From Dokdonella_A ginsengisoli (GTDB lineage Bacteria; Pseudomonadota; Gammaproteobacteria; Xanthomonadales; Rhodanobacteraceae), in contig NZ_JBHSHD010000005.1 in NCBI RefSeq assembly GCF_042652785.1, forward strand, positions 1-64,000: a stretch of DNA of 64,000 bases, in the 5' to 3' direction. Within the stretch, counting starts at the first letter, position 1; every line of letters begins with the position of its first letter. Positions 36,990-45,628 of this stretch are shown here, in pieces. The notes under the pieces were generated by a model. That model did not search any database. It worked only from the letters and a program-made list of their open reading frames with translations, and had not been told where the DNA came from. The position numbers and the translations under genes were made by a program.

Positions 36990-38087
36990 CTACGTGCGGC
37001 GCGCGCCGCGGGGACGCGCGCGCGCGGCCGGGAACACCTCGCGTGCCGGCTCGATGCGACCGGCGCCGGACGGATCGTAGCCGGGCAGCCGGGCGATCTT
37101 CGCGCGCAGCTCGGCGTCGCCGAGCATGGCGAGGAAGTCGCGCATGACCGGCTCGTCGAGCAGCTCGTCGCGGCAGACGAAGAAGTAGCGCTCGCTCAGC
37201 AGCGGCACGAAGCCCAGGCCGAAGCGGCGCGCCGGCACTTCCAGGCCGAACCCGACATCGGCCATGCCGCTGCCGATGTAGGCGGCGACCGCGGCATGCG
37301 TGTACTCGACGCTTTCGTAGCCCTCGATGGCGCGGCCGTCGATGCCGGCGTGCTGCAGCACGAGGTCGAACAGCAGCCGCGTGCCGGAGCCCGGCTGGCG
37401 GTTGACGAAGCGCAGGCCGCGCCGCGTCAGGTCGTCCAGGCCGCGGATGCGCCTGGGGTTGCCGGCGGCGACGATCAGGCCCTGCCGCCGCGTGGCCAGA
37501 TGGATCACGCTCCAGTCGGCGCCGATGCGCTCGGCGTAGTGCGCGGCGGCGGCCGGCTCGAGCACGCCGATCGGCAGGTGCAGGCCGATCAGGTCGCACT
37601 GGCGATCGGCCAGCGCGCCGAGCACTTCGTCGGAAGTGCGGTATTTCAGGTCGAGCGGGATCTCGCGGTCGATCATCAGCTGGCGCATCGTCTCGACCGC
37701 GAAGCCGTGGCTGGCCTGCAGCCGCAGCACCGGCTGCGCCTGCGACAGCGCGCGTTCGATCTCCGCCTCGACCTCGGACGCGAGGCTGTCGAGCATCGGC
37801 GCCAGCCGCGCCGAGATGCGCTGGTCGGCCCAGGCGAGCCGTTCGCCGAGCGAGGTCAGCCGCGCGCCGCGCCCGCGCTGGCTTTCGACCAGGCTGCAGC
37901 CGAAGGCGCGTTCGCCTTCGCGCAGCAGGCCCCAGGCGTAGCGGTAGGTCAGCCCGGCCGAGCGGCAGGCCGCCGCGAGCGTGCCGCTGCGCTGGATGCC
38001 GACCAGCAGCGTGGTCAGCCGCGGCACCAGCGGCGTGCCGTCGGCGCGTCGCAGCTGCCAGTGCGTGTCGATCGCCACCTTGAACAT
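36990..38087 (-). CDS. ModE/LysR-type HTH regulator with PBP-like domain, probable formate dehydrogenase regulator
   Basis: This 365-residue regulator has a ModE/LysR-like winged helix at residues about 20-95 (LLVGIQRSGTLAAACRSAGL, YRYAWGLLRE). A substrate-binding PBP-like domain follows (QASHGFAVETMRQLM, GVLEPAAAAHYAERIG, NRQPGSGTRLLFDLV). Such fusions sense molybdate, tungstate or formate-related ligands and often sit next to molybdoenzymes. It is divergent from fdsG, with two similar 22-bp inverted repeats between them, so it most likely controls the formate dehydrogenase operon. The ligand is inferred. Confidence 0.8.
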   Translation of the reverse strand: MFKVAIDTHWQLRRADGTPLVPRLTTLLVGIQRSGTLAAACRSAGLTYRYAWGLLREGERAFGCSLVESQRGRGARLTSLGERLAWADQRISARLAPMLDSLASEVEAEIERALSQAQPVLRLQASHGFAVETMRQLMIDREIPLDLKYRTSDEVLGALADRQCDLIGLHLPIGVLEPAAAAHYAERIGADWSVIHLATRRQGLIVAAGNPRRIRGLDDLTRRGLRFVNRQPGSGTRLLFDLVLQHAGIDGRAIEGYESVEYTHAAVAAYIGSGMADVGFGLEVPARRFGLGFVPLLSERYFFVCRDELLDEPVMRDFLAMLGDAELRAKIARLPGYDPSGAGRIEPAREVFPAARARPRGARRT

Positions 38088-38100
38088 GAGCCGAGTCCCA

Positions 38101-38122
38101 AAAAGGCTTTCCGGAGCCTATT
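38101..38122. promoter_or_regulatory. Candidate operator 1 in the fds divergent promoter
   Basis: A 22-base inverted repeat with AAAAGGCT and AGCCTATT arms, 13 bases upstream of the regulator start. It shares GCCTATTGT with the site at 38178. Confidence 0.55.
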
Positions 38123-38177
38123 GTAGACTTTCGGGCGCTGCGGCAGAGTCCTCGCAGGATCGCAAGCGACGCGCCCG

Positions 38178-38199
38178 AATAGGTCGGAAAAAGCCTATT
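38178..38199. promoter_or_regulatory. Candidate operator 2 in the fds divergent promoter
   Basis: Perfect AATAGG/CCTATT arms around a 10-base centre, 70 bases upstream of fdsG. It is the likely partner of operator 1 for the divergent regulator. Confidence 0.55.
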
Positions 38200-38269
38200 G
38201 TGCCCTGCGCCGGTCCGCGCGGGAACGGCCGCCGCGGCCGTGCCCCGCGATGGCGACTCGAGGAATGAC

Positions 38270-38794
38270 ATGGCAGCCCAACCGCTACCGATGGATCCGC
38301 CGCGACGCCGCGGCGCCGATCTCGCACCGGCCGTCGCCGCCGCGGTCCGCGCCGCGCTCGATGCGCACCGCGACCGCCTCGGCGCCCTGCTGCCGATCCT
38401 GCACGGCGTGCAGGAGGCGCTCGGCTACGTGCCGCCCGAGTCGCTGGCGCTGATCGCGCACGAGCTCAACCTGACCCGCGCCGAAGTGCACGGCGTGGTC
38501 ACGTTCTATCACCACTTCCGCAGCGCGCCGCCGGGCCGCCGCGTCGTGCGCATCTGCCGCGCGGAAGCCTGCCAGGCGCTCGGCGCGCGCGCGCTCGAGG
38601 CGCACGCGATGCGCACGCTCGGCATCGGCTGGCACCAGACCAGTGCCGACGGCGCGGTCACCCTGGAGCCGGTCTACTGCCTGGGCAACTGCGGCTGCGG
38701 GCCGTCGGTGCTGGTCGGCGAGGACGAGCTGCACGCGCGCGTGACGCCGGCGGCGTTCGACGCGCTGGTCGAAGCGGCGAGGACGGCCCCGTGA
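38270..38794 (+). CDS. fdsG: NAD-dependent formate dehydrogenase gamma subunit (NuoE-like)
   Basis: This 174-residue thioredoxin-fold [2Fe-2S] subunit has ligands Cys96 and Cys101 (ICRAEACQALG) and Cys137 and Cys141 (YCLGNCGCGP). It passes electrons within the diaphorase part of a soluble formate dehydrogenase. ATG 38270 is preceded by GAGGAA. The stop overlaps the fdsB GTG start by four bases. It is the first gene of the operon, transcribed away from its presumed regulator. Confidence 0.92.
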   Translation: MAAQPLPMDPPRRRGADLAPAVAAAVRAALDAHRDRLGALLPILHGVQEALGYVPPESLALIAHELNLTRAEVHGVVTFYHHFRSAPPGRRVVRICRAEACQALGARALEAHAMRTLGIGWHQTSADGAVTLEPVYCLGNCGCGPSVLVGEDELHARVTPAAFDALVEAARTAP

Positions 38795-40404
38795 GCGGCG
38801 TGAAGGTCTACGTGCCGCGCGACGCCACCGCACTGGCGCTGGGTGCCGACGCGGTCGCGCGCGCGATCGTCGAGACGGCGCAGCGGCGCGGCCTCGACAT
38901 CGAACTGGTGCGCAACGGATCGCGCGGGATGTTCTGGCTCGAGCCGCTGGTCGAAGTCCAGTCCGGCAATGCCGGCGCGCGCGTCGCGTACGGCCCGGTC
39001 GGCGTGCACGACGTGGCGGGCCTTTTCGAGGCCGGCGCTTTCGACGCTTCTCCTTCCGCGCAGGACGGTCGCCGCGCGCATGCGCTGCATCGGGGCGCGA
39101 TCGAGGAAAGCGCCTGGTTCGCGCGGCAGCAGCGCCTGTGCTTCGCGCGCGTCGGCATCACCGATCCGCTCAGCGTCGAGGACTACGTCGCGCACGGCGG
39201 CTATCGCGGCCTGCGCAATGCGCTCGTGACGAGCGGCGCCGAAATCGTCGCGACCGTCACCGAATCCGGCCTGCGCGGCCGCGGCGGCGCGGCATTCCCG
39301 ACCGGCATCAAGTGGAAGACGGTGCTGGACGCACCGTCGGGAATCGGGAATCGCGAATCGGGAATCGGACGAGCCGCCAAATACGTCGTCTGCAATGCGG
39401 ACGAGGGCGACTCGGGCACGTTCTCCGACCGCATGCTGATGGAAGGCGATCCGCTGTGCCTGATCGAAGGCATGACGATCGCCGGCGTCGCCGTCGGCGC
39501 GACGCAGGGCTACATCTACCTGCGCAGCGAATACCCGCACGCGCATCGCGCGCTGCAGGCGGCGATCGCCAACGCCTACGCCGCCGGCTGGCTCGGCGCG
39601 GACGTCGGCGGCAGCGGCCGGCGCTTCGACCTGGAGGTGCGGCTCGGCGCCGGCGCCTACATCTGCGGTGAGGAAACCTCCCTGCTCGACAGCCTCGAGG
39701 GCAAGCGCGGCCAGGTGCGCTTCAAGCCGCCGCTGCCGGCGATCAAGGGCCTGTTCGGCCGGCCGACGGTGATCAACAACGTCATCTCGTTCGCCTCGGT
39801 ACCGACCATCCTCGACCGCGGCGCCGCGTTCTACCGCGACTTCGGCGTCGGCCGCTCGCGCGGCACGCTGCCGATCCAGCTCGCCGGCAACCTGCGCCGT
39901 ACCGGCCTGGTCGAGCGGGCCTTCGGCCTGACCCTGCGCGAGCTGCTCGAGGACTACGGCGGCGGTTCCTGGTCGGGCCGGCCGATCCGCGCGGTGCAGG
40001 TCGGCGGTCCGCTCGGCGCCTACCTGCCGGAGTCGCGGTTCGACACCGCGCTCGACTACGAGGCCTTCGCCGCGGTCGGTGCGATGCTCGGCCACGGCGG
40101 CATCGTCGCCTTCGACGACACGGTCGACATGCTCGAGCAGGCGCGCTACGCGATGGAGTTCTGCGCGGCCGAGTCCTGCGGCAAGTGCACGCCGTGCCGC
40201 ATCGGCTCGACGCGCGGCGTCGAGGTGATCGACCGCATCCGCGCCGGCATCGAGCGCGACGGCAATCTGGTCGTGCTCAACGACCTGTGCGAGACGATGC
40301 GCTACGGCTCGCTGTGCGCGCTGGGCGGGCTGACGCCCGATCCGGTGGTCAGCGCGCTGCGGCATTTCCCGGAAGATTTCGAGCCGCGCGTCGGCGCGGC
40401 ATAG
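38791..40404 (+). CDS. fdsB: NAD-dependent formate dehydrogenase beta subunit (NuoF-like)
   Basis: This 537-residue flavoprotein reduces NAD. An N-terminal NuoE/thioredoxin-like stretch (about residues 1-115) is fused to the NuoF core: GRGGAAFPTGIKW and GAGAYICGEETSL bind FMN and NADH, and the C-terminal 4Fe-4S motif is ESCGKCTPCRIGSTR plus a distal Cys in GSLCALGG. Between KTVLDAP and KYVVCNADEGD, where the family is short, lies SGIGNRESGIG. It is encoded by four tandem CGGGAAT-like units at 39338-39368, apparently an in-frame repeat insertion near the flavin site. Start GTG 38791 overlaps fdsG. Confidence 0.93.
   Translation: MSGVKVYVPRDATALALGADAVARAIVETAQRRGLDIELVRNGSRGMFWLEPLVEVQSGNAGARVAYGPVGVHDVAGLFEAGAFDASPSAQDGRRAHALHRGAIEESAWFARQQRLCFARVGITDPLSVEDYVAHGGYRGLRNALVTSGAEIVATVTESGLRGRGGAAFPTGIKWKTVLDAPSGIGNRESGIGRAAKYVVCNADEGDSGTFSDRMLMEGDPLCLIEGMTIAGVAVGATQGYIYLRSEYPHAHRALQAAIANAYAAGWLGADVGGSGRRFDLEVRLGAGAYICGEETSLLDSLEGKRGQVRFKPPLPAIKGLFGRPTVINNVISFASVPTILDRGAAFYRDFGVGRSRGTLPIQLAGNLRRTGLVERAFGLTLRELLEDYGGGSWSGRPIRAVQVGGPLGAYLPESRFDTALDYEAFAAVGAMLGHGGIVAFDDTVDMLEQARYAMEFCAAESCGKCTPCRIGSTRGVEVIDRIRAGIERDGNLVVLNDLCETMRYGSLCALGGLTPDPVVSALRHFPEDFEPRVGAA
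39338..39368 (+). repeat. CGGGAAT tandem repeat inside fdsB
   Basis: Units CGGGAAT, CGGGAAT, CGCGAAT and CGGGAAT plus CGG. They are in frame and encode GIGNRESGIG. Such tracts are usually intergenic in Lysobacterales, from general knowledge. Confidence 0.85.
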
Positions 40405-40410
40405 TGCGCG

Positions 40411-40428
40411 CTTCTCCCGCGGGAGAAG
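40411..40428. repeat. Perfect palindrome CTTCTCCCGCGGGAGAAG
   Basis: An 18-base perfect palindrome in the 43-base gap between fdsB and fdsA. It is a short member of the CTCTCCCGC/GCGGGAGAG repeat family seen at 54594 and 63061, and may act as an intra-operon hairpin. Confidence 0.8.
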
Positions 40429-40447
40429 CGGCGTTGGAGAAAGCGTC

Positions 40448-43402
40448 ATGTTGTCGATCGTCGAACTCGATCTCGGTACGCCCAAGTCGCCGTCCGCGCA
40501 GCCGGTCGCGCTGACCATCGACGGGCGCGAAGTGACGGTGCCGGCCGGCACCTCGGTGCTGCGCGCCGCGGCCGAGGCCGGCATCCGCATCCCCAAGCTC
40601 TGCGCGACGGAGCTGCTCGACGCGTTCGGTTCGTGCCGGCTCTGCCTGGTGCAGATCGACGGCATGAAGGGCTACCCGGCCTCGTGCACGACGCCGGTCG
40701 CGCCGGGCATGAAGGTGACCACGCAGAACGCCAAGCTCGCCGACATCCGCCGCGGCGTGATGGAGCTGTACATCTCCGACCATCCGCTGGACTGTCTCAC
40801 CTGCCCGGCGAACGGGCATTGCGAACTGCAGGACATGGCCGGCGCGGTCGGTCTGCGCGAGGTGCGCTACGGCTATGACGGCGCCAATCACGTGTTTCCC
40901 GTTACCAGTGCGATCGTCCTTGATCGCGAAGATCAAGAAGCGGCCGTCCATGGCCGCACTTCTCGACAAAAGCAAGCCAATCCGCTGTTCGCCGTCAAGG
41001 ACGAGAGCAATCCGTACTTCACCTTCGATCCGTCCAAGTGCATCGTCTGCTCGCGCTGCGTGCGCGCCTGCGACGAGCAGCAGGGCACGCTCGCGCTGAC
41101 CATCCAGGGCCGCGGCTTCGAGTCGAAGGTGTCGGCGAGCCAGAACGAAGGCTTCATGGATTCCGAGTGCGTCTCGTGCGGCGCCTGCGTGCAGGCCTGC
41201 CCGACTGCGACGCTGAGCGAGAAAACGCTGATCGCCAAGGGCCAGGCCGAGCACAGCGTCGTCACCACCTGCGCCTACTGCGGCGTCGGCTGCTCGTTCC
41301 GCGCCGAGATGAAGGGCGAGGAAGTCGTGCGCATGGTGCCGAACAAGGACGGCCACGCGAACCACGGCCATTCCTGCGTGAAGGGCCGCTTCGCGATCGG
41401 CTATGCCACGCACAAGGACCGCATCCTCAAGCCGATGATCCGCGCGAAGATCAGCGATCCGTGGCGCGAGGTTTCGTGGGAAGAGGCGATCGGCCACGCC
41501 GCGTCCGAGTTCAAGCGCATCCAGGCCCGCTACGGCCGCGATTCCATCGGCGGCATCACCTCCTCGCGCTGCACGAACGAGGAGACCTACCTCGTGCAGA
41601 AGCTGGTGCGCGCGGCGTTCGGCAACAACAACGTCGATACCTGCGCGCGCGTGTGCCATTCGCCGACCGGCTACGGACTGAAGCAGACGCTGGGCGAATC
41701 GGCCGGCACGCAGGATTTCGACTCGGTCATGCAGGCCGACGTGATCATGGTCATCGGCGCGAACCCGACCGACGGCCACCCGGTGTTCGGCTCGCAGATG
41801 AAGCGGCGCCTGCGCCAGGGCGCGCGGCTGATCGTCGTCGATCCGCGCCGCATCGACATCGTGCGCACGCCGCACGTGCGCGCCGACCATCACCTCAAGC
41901 TCAGGCCTGGCACCAACGTGGCGCTGGTGACCGCGCTGGCGCACGTGATCGTGACCGAGGGCCTGGTCGACGAGGCGTTCGTGCGCGAGCGCTGCGAGGC
42001 GGACTCGTTCGCGAAGTGGCGCGCCTTCGTCGCCGAGGGGCGGCATTCGCCCGAGGCCACCGAGAGCGTCACCGGCGTGCCGGCGGCGACGGTGCGCGCG
42101 GCCGCGCGCCTGTACGCGACCGGCGGCAACGGGGCGATCTACTACGGCCTGGGCGTGACCGAGCATTCGCAGGGCTCGACCACGGTGATGGGCATCGCCA
42201 ACCTCGCCATGGCGACCGGCAACATCGGCCGCGAGGGCGTCGGCGTGAATCCGCTGCGCGGGCAGAACAACGTGCAGGGTTCGTGCGACATGGGCTCGTT
42301 CCCGCACGAGTTCCCCGGCTACCGGCACGTCTCCGACGACGCGGTGCGCGCCAGCTTCGAGCACGCCTGGGGCGTGCCGCTGCAGAACGAGCCGGGCCTG
42401 CGCATCCCGAACATGTTCGAGGCCGCGCTCGACGGCGACTTCAAGGGCCTGTACATCGAAGGCGAGGACATCGCGCAGTCCGACCCGAACACGCAGCACG
42501 TGACGGCGTCGCTGACGTCGATGGAGTGCGTCGTCGTGCAGGACCTGTTCCTCAACGAGACGGCGAAGTTCGCGCACGTGTTCCTGCCGGGATCCTCCTT
42601 CCTCGAGAAGGACGGCACCTTCACCAATGCCGAGCGGCGCATCTCGCGCGTGCGCGAGGTCATGCGGCCGCGCAATTCGGACGGAAAGCGCGGCTACGCC
42701 GACTGGGAGATCACCCAGCTGCTGTCGAACGCGATGGGCTATCGGATGGACTACGCGCATCCTTCGGAGATCATGGACGAGATCGCGCGACTGACGCCGA
42801 CCTTCCACGGCGTCAGCTTCGAGCGCATCGACCGGCTCGGCAGCATCCAGTGGCCGTGCAACGAGGCGGCGCCCGACGGCACGCCGACCATGCACGTGCA
42901 CGAGTTCGTGCGCGGCAAGGGCCGCTTCATGCTGACCGAATACGTGCCGACCGCGGAGAAGGTCAACGCGAAATTCCCGCTGATCCTGACCACCGGCCGC
43001 ATCCTCAGCCAGTACAACGTCGGCGCGCAGACGCGGCGCACCGAGAACAGCCGCTGGCACAGCGAGGACCGCCTGGAGATCCACCCGCAGGACGCCGAGG
43101 ACCGCGGCGTCGCCGAGGGCGACTGGGTCGGCATCGAGAGCCGCGCGGGCCAGACGGTGCTGCGTGCGACGATCAGCGAGCGCATGCAGCCGGGCGTGGT
43201 CTACACCACGTTCCATTTCCCGTTCTCCGGTGCCAACGTGATCACCACCGACAATTCCGACTGGGCGACCAACTGCCCCGAGTACAAGGTGACCGCCGTG
43301 CAGATCACGCGCGTGACGCAGCCGTCGGACTGGCAGCAGCGCTACCGCGCGTTCAGCGAGCGGCAGCAGGCGCTGCTGCAGGACGCCGTGGCGGTGAAGT
43401 GA
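40448..43402 (+). CDS. fdsA: NAD-dependent formate dehydrogenase alpha subunit (molybdenum/Fe-S)
   Basis: This 984-residue catalytic subunit oxidises formate to CO2 at a bis-MGD molybdenum centre. In order it has an N-terminal [2Fe-2S] plant-type domain (CATELLDAFGSCRLC), His/Cys cluster (HPLDCLTCPANGHC), two ferredoxin 4Fe-4S motifs (CIVCSRCVRAC and CVSCGACVQACP), the 4Fe-4S of the catalytic domain (CAYCGVGCSF), and the Mo-ligand region CARVCHSPTGYG, where the second Cys precedes HSPT. A C-terminal molybdopterin dinucleotide-binding domain follows. Residues about 149-184, between GANH and DESNPYFTF, are an extra segment without family counterpart; DNA here is a two-hairpin repeat element. 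Ferredoxin ligands on both sides are intact, so the protein may still work. Confidence 0.95.
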   Translation: MLSIVELDLGTPKSPSAQPVALTIDGREVTVPAGTSVLRAAAEAGIRIPKLCATELLDAFGSCRLCLVQIDGMKGYPASCTTPVAPGMKVTTQNAKLADIRRGVMELYISDHPLDCLTCPANGHCELQDMAGAVGLREVRYGYDGANHVFPVTSAIVLDREDQEAAVHGRTSRQKQANPLFAVKDESNPYFTFDPSKCIVCSRCVRACDEQQGTLALTIQGRGFESKVSASQNEGFMDSECVSCGACVQACPTATLSEKTLIAKGQAEHSVVTTCAYCGVGCSFRAEMKGEEVVRMVPNKDGHANHGHSCVKGRFAIGYATHKDRILKPMIRAKISDPWREVSWEEAIGHAASEFKRIQARYGRDSIGGITSSRCTNEETYLVQKLVRAAFGNNNVDTCARVCHSPTGYGLKQTLGESAGTQDFDSVMQADVIMVIGANPTDGHPVFGSQMKRRLRQGARLIVVDPRRIDIVRTPHVRADHHLKLRPGTNVALVTALAHVIVTEGLVDEAFVRERCEADSFAKWRAFVAEGRHSPEATESVTGVPAATVRAAARLYATGGNGAIYYGLGVTEHSQGSTTVMGIANLAMATGNIGREGVGVNPLRGQNNVQGSCDMGSFPHEFPGYRHVSDDAVRASFEHAWGVPLQNEPGLRIPNMFEAALDGDFKGLYIEGEDIAQSDPNTQHVTASLTSMECVVVQDLFLNETAKFAHVFLPGSSFLEKDGTFTNAERRISRVREVMRPRNSDGKRGYADWEITQLLSNAMGYRMDYAHPSEIMDEIARLTPTFHGVSFERIDRLGSIQWPCNEAAPDGTPTMHVHEFVRGKGRFMLTEYVPTAEKVNAKFPLILTTGRILSQYNVGAQTRRTENSRWHSEDRLEIHPQDAEDRGVAEGDWVGIESRAGQTVLRATISERMQPGVVYTTFHFPFSGANVITTDNSDWATNCPEYKVTAVQITRVTQPSDWQQRYRAFSERQQALLQDAVAVK
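40910..40963 (+). repeat. Two-hairpin dispersed element inside fdsA (copy 1)
   Basis: Hairpin A is GCGATC, loop GTCCTT, GATCGC. After a 12-base spacer, hairpin B is GCGGCC, loop GTCCAT, GGCCGC, then ACTTCT. The same layout, with compensating stem changes, occurs at 52814 and 52878. Here it is in frame and adds about 35 residues to FdsA. Confidence 0.75.
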
Positions 43403-43403
43403 G

Positions 43404-44255
43404 ATGTCCGCGCAGCCCGCGAGCCCGACAGTCGATCCGCTCCCGCGCGGCGCCGTCGCGCGTGACGTCGAGCGCCACCGCGGCGACGGCGTCGAGCGAC
43501 TGCGCGACGCGATCGCCGAGGAAGTGCCCGTGGCGCTGCTCTACAACGAACGGCCGCACGTCGTGATGATGGCGACGCCGCGCGATCTGGAGGACTTCGC
43601 CCTCGGCTTCTCGCTGAGCGAGGCGGTGATCGCCGAGGCGTGCGAGCTGGAAGCGGTCGAGGAGCGCACGCTGCTGGAAGGCATCGAGCTGCGCCTGCGC
43701 GTGCCGGCGCCACGCGCCGACGCGCTGGAGGCACGACGGCGCAACCTGACCGGCCGCACCAGCTGCGGCCTGTGCGGCGCGCAGGCGCTCGAGGACGCGG
43801 TGCGCCAGCCGGCACCGGTGAGCGGCGGCCCGGCCATCGACGCGGCGATCCTGCGCCGCGCGCTGGCGGACCTGCACGAGCGCCAGCCGCTGAACGTGGC
43901 GACCGGCGCCACGCATGCGGCCGCCTGGGTGCGCGAGGACGGCGCGATCGCGCTGCTGCGCGAGGACGTCGGCCGCCACAACGCGCTGGACAAGCTGATC
44001 GGTGCGATGGCGCGCAGCGGCGAGGACGCGCAGCGCGGATTCCTCGTCGTCACCAGCCGCGCCAGCTACGAGATGGTGCAGAAGGCGGCGACCTTCGGCA
44101 TCGCGCTGGTCGTGGCGATCTCGGCGCCGACCGCGCTGGCGATCCAGCTGGCCGAGCAGACCGGCGTCACCCTGATCGGCTTCGCGCGGCGCGACAGCCA
44201 CGTCGTCTACACGCAGCCGCAGCGCTTCCTCGCGCGGCCGGAGCCGGTCGCATGA
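43404..44255 (+). CDS. fdhD: Formate dehydrogenase accessory sulfurtransferase
   Basis: This 283-residue protein transfers sulfur from a cysteine desulfurase to the molybdenum cofactor of formate dehydrogenase, which is required for activity. The catalytic CGLCG motif has Cys121 and Cys124, preceded by LTGRTS. Cofactor-binding features are THAAAWV, EDVGRHNALDKLIG and VTSRASYEMVQKAA. It starts one base after the fdsA stop and overlaps fdsD by ATGA, so it belongs to the operon. Confidence 0.95.
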   Translation: MSAQPASPTVDPLPRGAVARDVERHRGDGVERLRDAIAEEVPVALLYNERPHVVMMATPRDLEDFALGFSLSEAVIAEACELEAVEERTLLEGIELRLRVPAPRADALEARRRNLTGRTSCGLCGAQALEDAVRQPAPVSGGPAIDAAILRRALADLHERQPLNVATGATHAAAWVREDGAIALLREDVGRHNALDKLIGAMARSGEDAQRGFLVVTSRASYEMVQKAATFGIALVVAISAPTALAIQLAEQTGVTLIGFARRDSHVVYTQPQRFLARPEPVA

Positions 44256-44488
44256 GCCGCAACGAACACCTGGTGAAGATGGCCAACGACATCGCCGACT
44301 ACTTCGCCTCGGAGCCCGACCGCGTCGCCGCGACCAGCGGCATCGCCGCGCACATGCGCCGCTTCTGGGAGCCGCGCATGCGCCGGCGCATCGCCGCCCA
44401 TCTGGATTCCGGCGGCGAGGGACTCAGCGAGCTGGCGCGTGCCGGGGTGCGCGAACTGGCGTCGATGGAAAGCGCCGTGGCGTCCTGA
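44252..44488 (+). CDS. fdsD: Formate dehydrogenase delta subunit
   Basis: A 78-residue helical protein with the FdsD pattern LVKMANDIADYFASEP followed by HMRRFWEPRMRRRI. FdsD is a small subunit of soluble NAD-dependent formate dehydrogenases, needed for assembly or stability. It overlaps fdhD by four bases and ends the operon in the typical last position. Confidence 0.92.
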   Translation: MSRNEHLVKMANDIADYFASEPDRVAATSGIAAHMRRFWEPRMRRRIAAHLDSGGEGLSELARAGVRELASMESAVAS

Positions 44489-44497
44489 GGCGCGCGC

Positions 44498-45394
44498 TCA
44501 GGGCCCGAGCGCGAAGCCGCACAGGTGGTTCCAGATCTGCCCCAGGTGCGCTGCGGTGTAGGTGTGGCCGCCGGCGAACGAGGTGTAGAACAGCGTCTGT
44601 CCGGACACCCAGCCCTGGTTCTGGAAGCGCGCCGGATCGCCGGCCGCGGTGTACGGCGGCGACGCCAGCGGGTCGCTCGTGCCGAGGTGGATGTCGACCG
44701 GAATCTTCGGCTGCGCGCCGGACAGCAGCGCCGCGCAGGTCGGCGGGAACGAGCCGTTGTCGGTGCAGGCGTACTGCTCCAGCGAACCGGCGCTGACGCC
44801 GTAGGCGGCGAAGAAATCGGTGTTGTTCAACGCGAGCGCGTGGCCGAAATGCGCGCCGGCGGAGAAGCCCCACAGATAGATGCGGCTGCGTTCGACGTTG
44901 TAGCTGGCGAACGCGTCGTCGAGCGCGGCGGAAATCTCGGCGCCGTCGCCGCTGGCGCCCCAGCCGCCCTGGGTCGAGGTGCCGACCGGCGCGAGCACGA
45001 TGAAGCCGCCGCTGTCGGCCCAGGCCGACCAGTCGCTGCGCACCTGCTGCGCGGCGGTGGCCGTCGCTGCGGGCGAGGTCGAGCCGCGCAGCGCCAGCAG
45101 CAGCGGCCATGAGCGCGTCGGCGTGTAGTCGGGCGGCAGATGCAGGTAGTAGCTGCGGTTGCCGAAGCCGGCGACGGCGATCGTGCGCGTGACGTTGCCG
45201 GGGAACGGTCCGCCGCTGCCGTTGGACGGATCGTGCGGTATCGCCACGCCCTCGAAGCCGTCGCCGAAGATGCGGTCCGTGCCCGAGCCGGAGCACTCGC
45301 CGGGCGGCAGGCGCACGGTGCTGGCGGCGCCGGCGGAAGCGGCGAGAGCGAAAGCCAGGACGGGGCAGAACAGGAAGCGGAGGGGCAGGCGCAT
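44498..45394 (-). CDS. Secreted alpha/beta esterase (PHB-depolymerase/feruloyl-esterase-like) with IF-x-DGF motif
   Basis: This protein of about 298 residues is exported by a signal peptide (PVLAFALAASAGAAS). Just after cleavage lies the Cys- and Gly-containing stretch GTDRIFGDGFEG, the motif shared with three other secreted proteins here. The catalytic domain has YYLHLPPDY, LLLALRGST, nucleophile elbow LWGFSAGAHFGH, HLGTSDPLA for the Asp, and AGGHTY for the His. This is the layout of LpqC/poly-hydroxybutyrate depolymerase-type esterases. It is convergent with fdsD by nine bases. ATG 45394 is chosen; a GTG two codons upstream is equally possible. The substrate is unknown. Confidence 0.8.
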   Translation of the reverse strand: MRLPLRFLFCPVLAFALAASAGAASTVRLPPGECSGSGTDRIFGDGFEGVAIPHDPSNGSGGPFPGNVTRTIAVAGFGNRSYYLHLPPDYTPTRSWPLLLALRGSTSPAATATAAQQVRSDWSAWADSGGFIVLAPVGTSTQGGWGASGDGAEISAALDDAFASYNVERSRIYLWGFSAGAHFGHALALNNTDFFAAYGVSAGSLEQYACTDNGSFPPTCAALLSGAQPKIPVDIHLGTSDPLASPPYTAAGDPARFQNQGWVSGQTLFYTSFAGGHTYTAAHLGQIWNHLCGFALGP

Positions 45395-45628
45395 CCGCAC
45401 GATGATGGCGTCGGCCGGGTTAGCCGCGGGTTAGAGCGTGGTTAGCCGCGGCACCGGCGGCCTCGCCCGTACGCCGCGGTAGGGTTTGCCGGCCCCGCGG
45501 GGTGGCGCCAGCCCGCGGTGCCATGCGAATTGCGGCAGCGCACGATGATGGATCGTCGAATTTGCGGCTAAGATCGCCGCTGATTTGTTATAAACCCGCA
45601 AAAAAGCCGTTCGGAGAAGGAGTGTCCC

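Noticed and set aside
36340..38271. Upstream extension of the winged-helix regulator frame to 1425 codons
   Set aside because: The extra part overlaps the methyltransferase and ModE/PBP regulator in another frame and is Arg/Ala-rich nonsense. The DNA-binding domain begins at 36339.
45561..45593. Sigma-70 promoter for the FadL gene (TTGCGG ... TTATAA)
   Set aside because: The spacing of about 20 bases is too long for a confident call; only the -10-like TTATAA is convincing.
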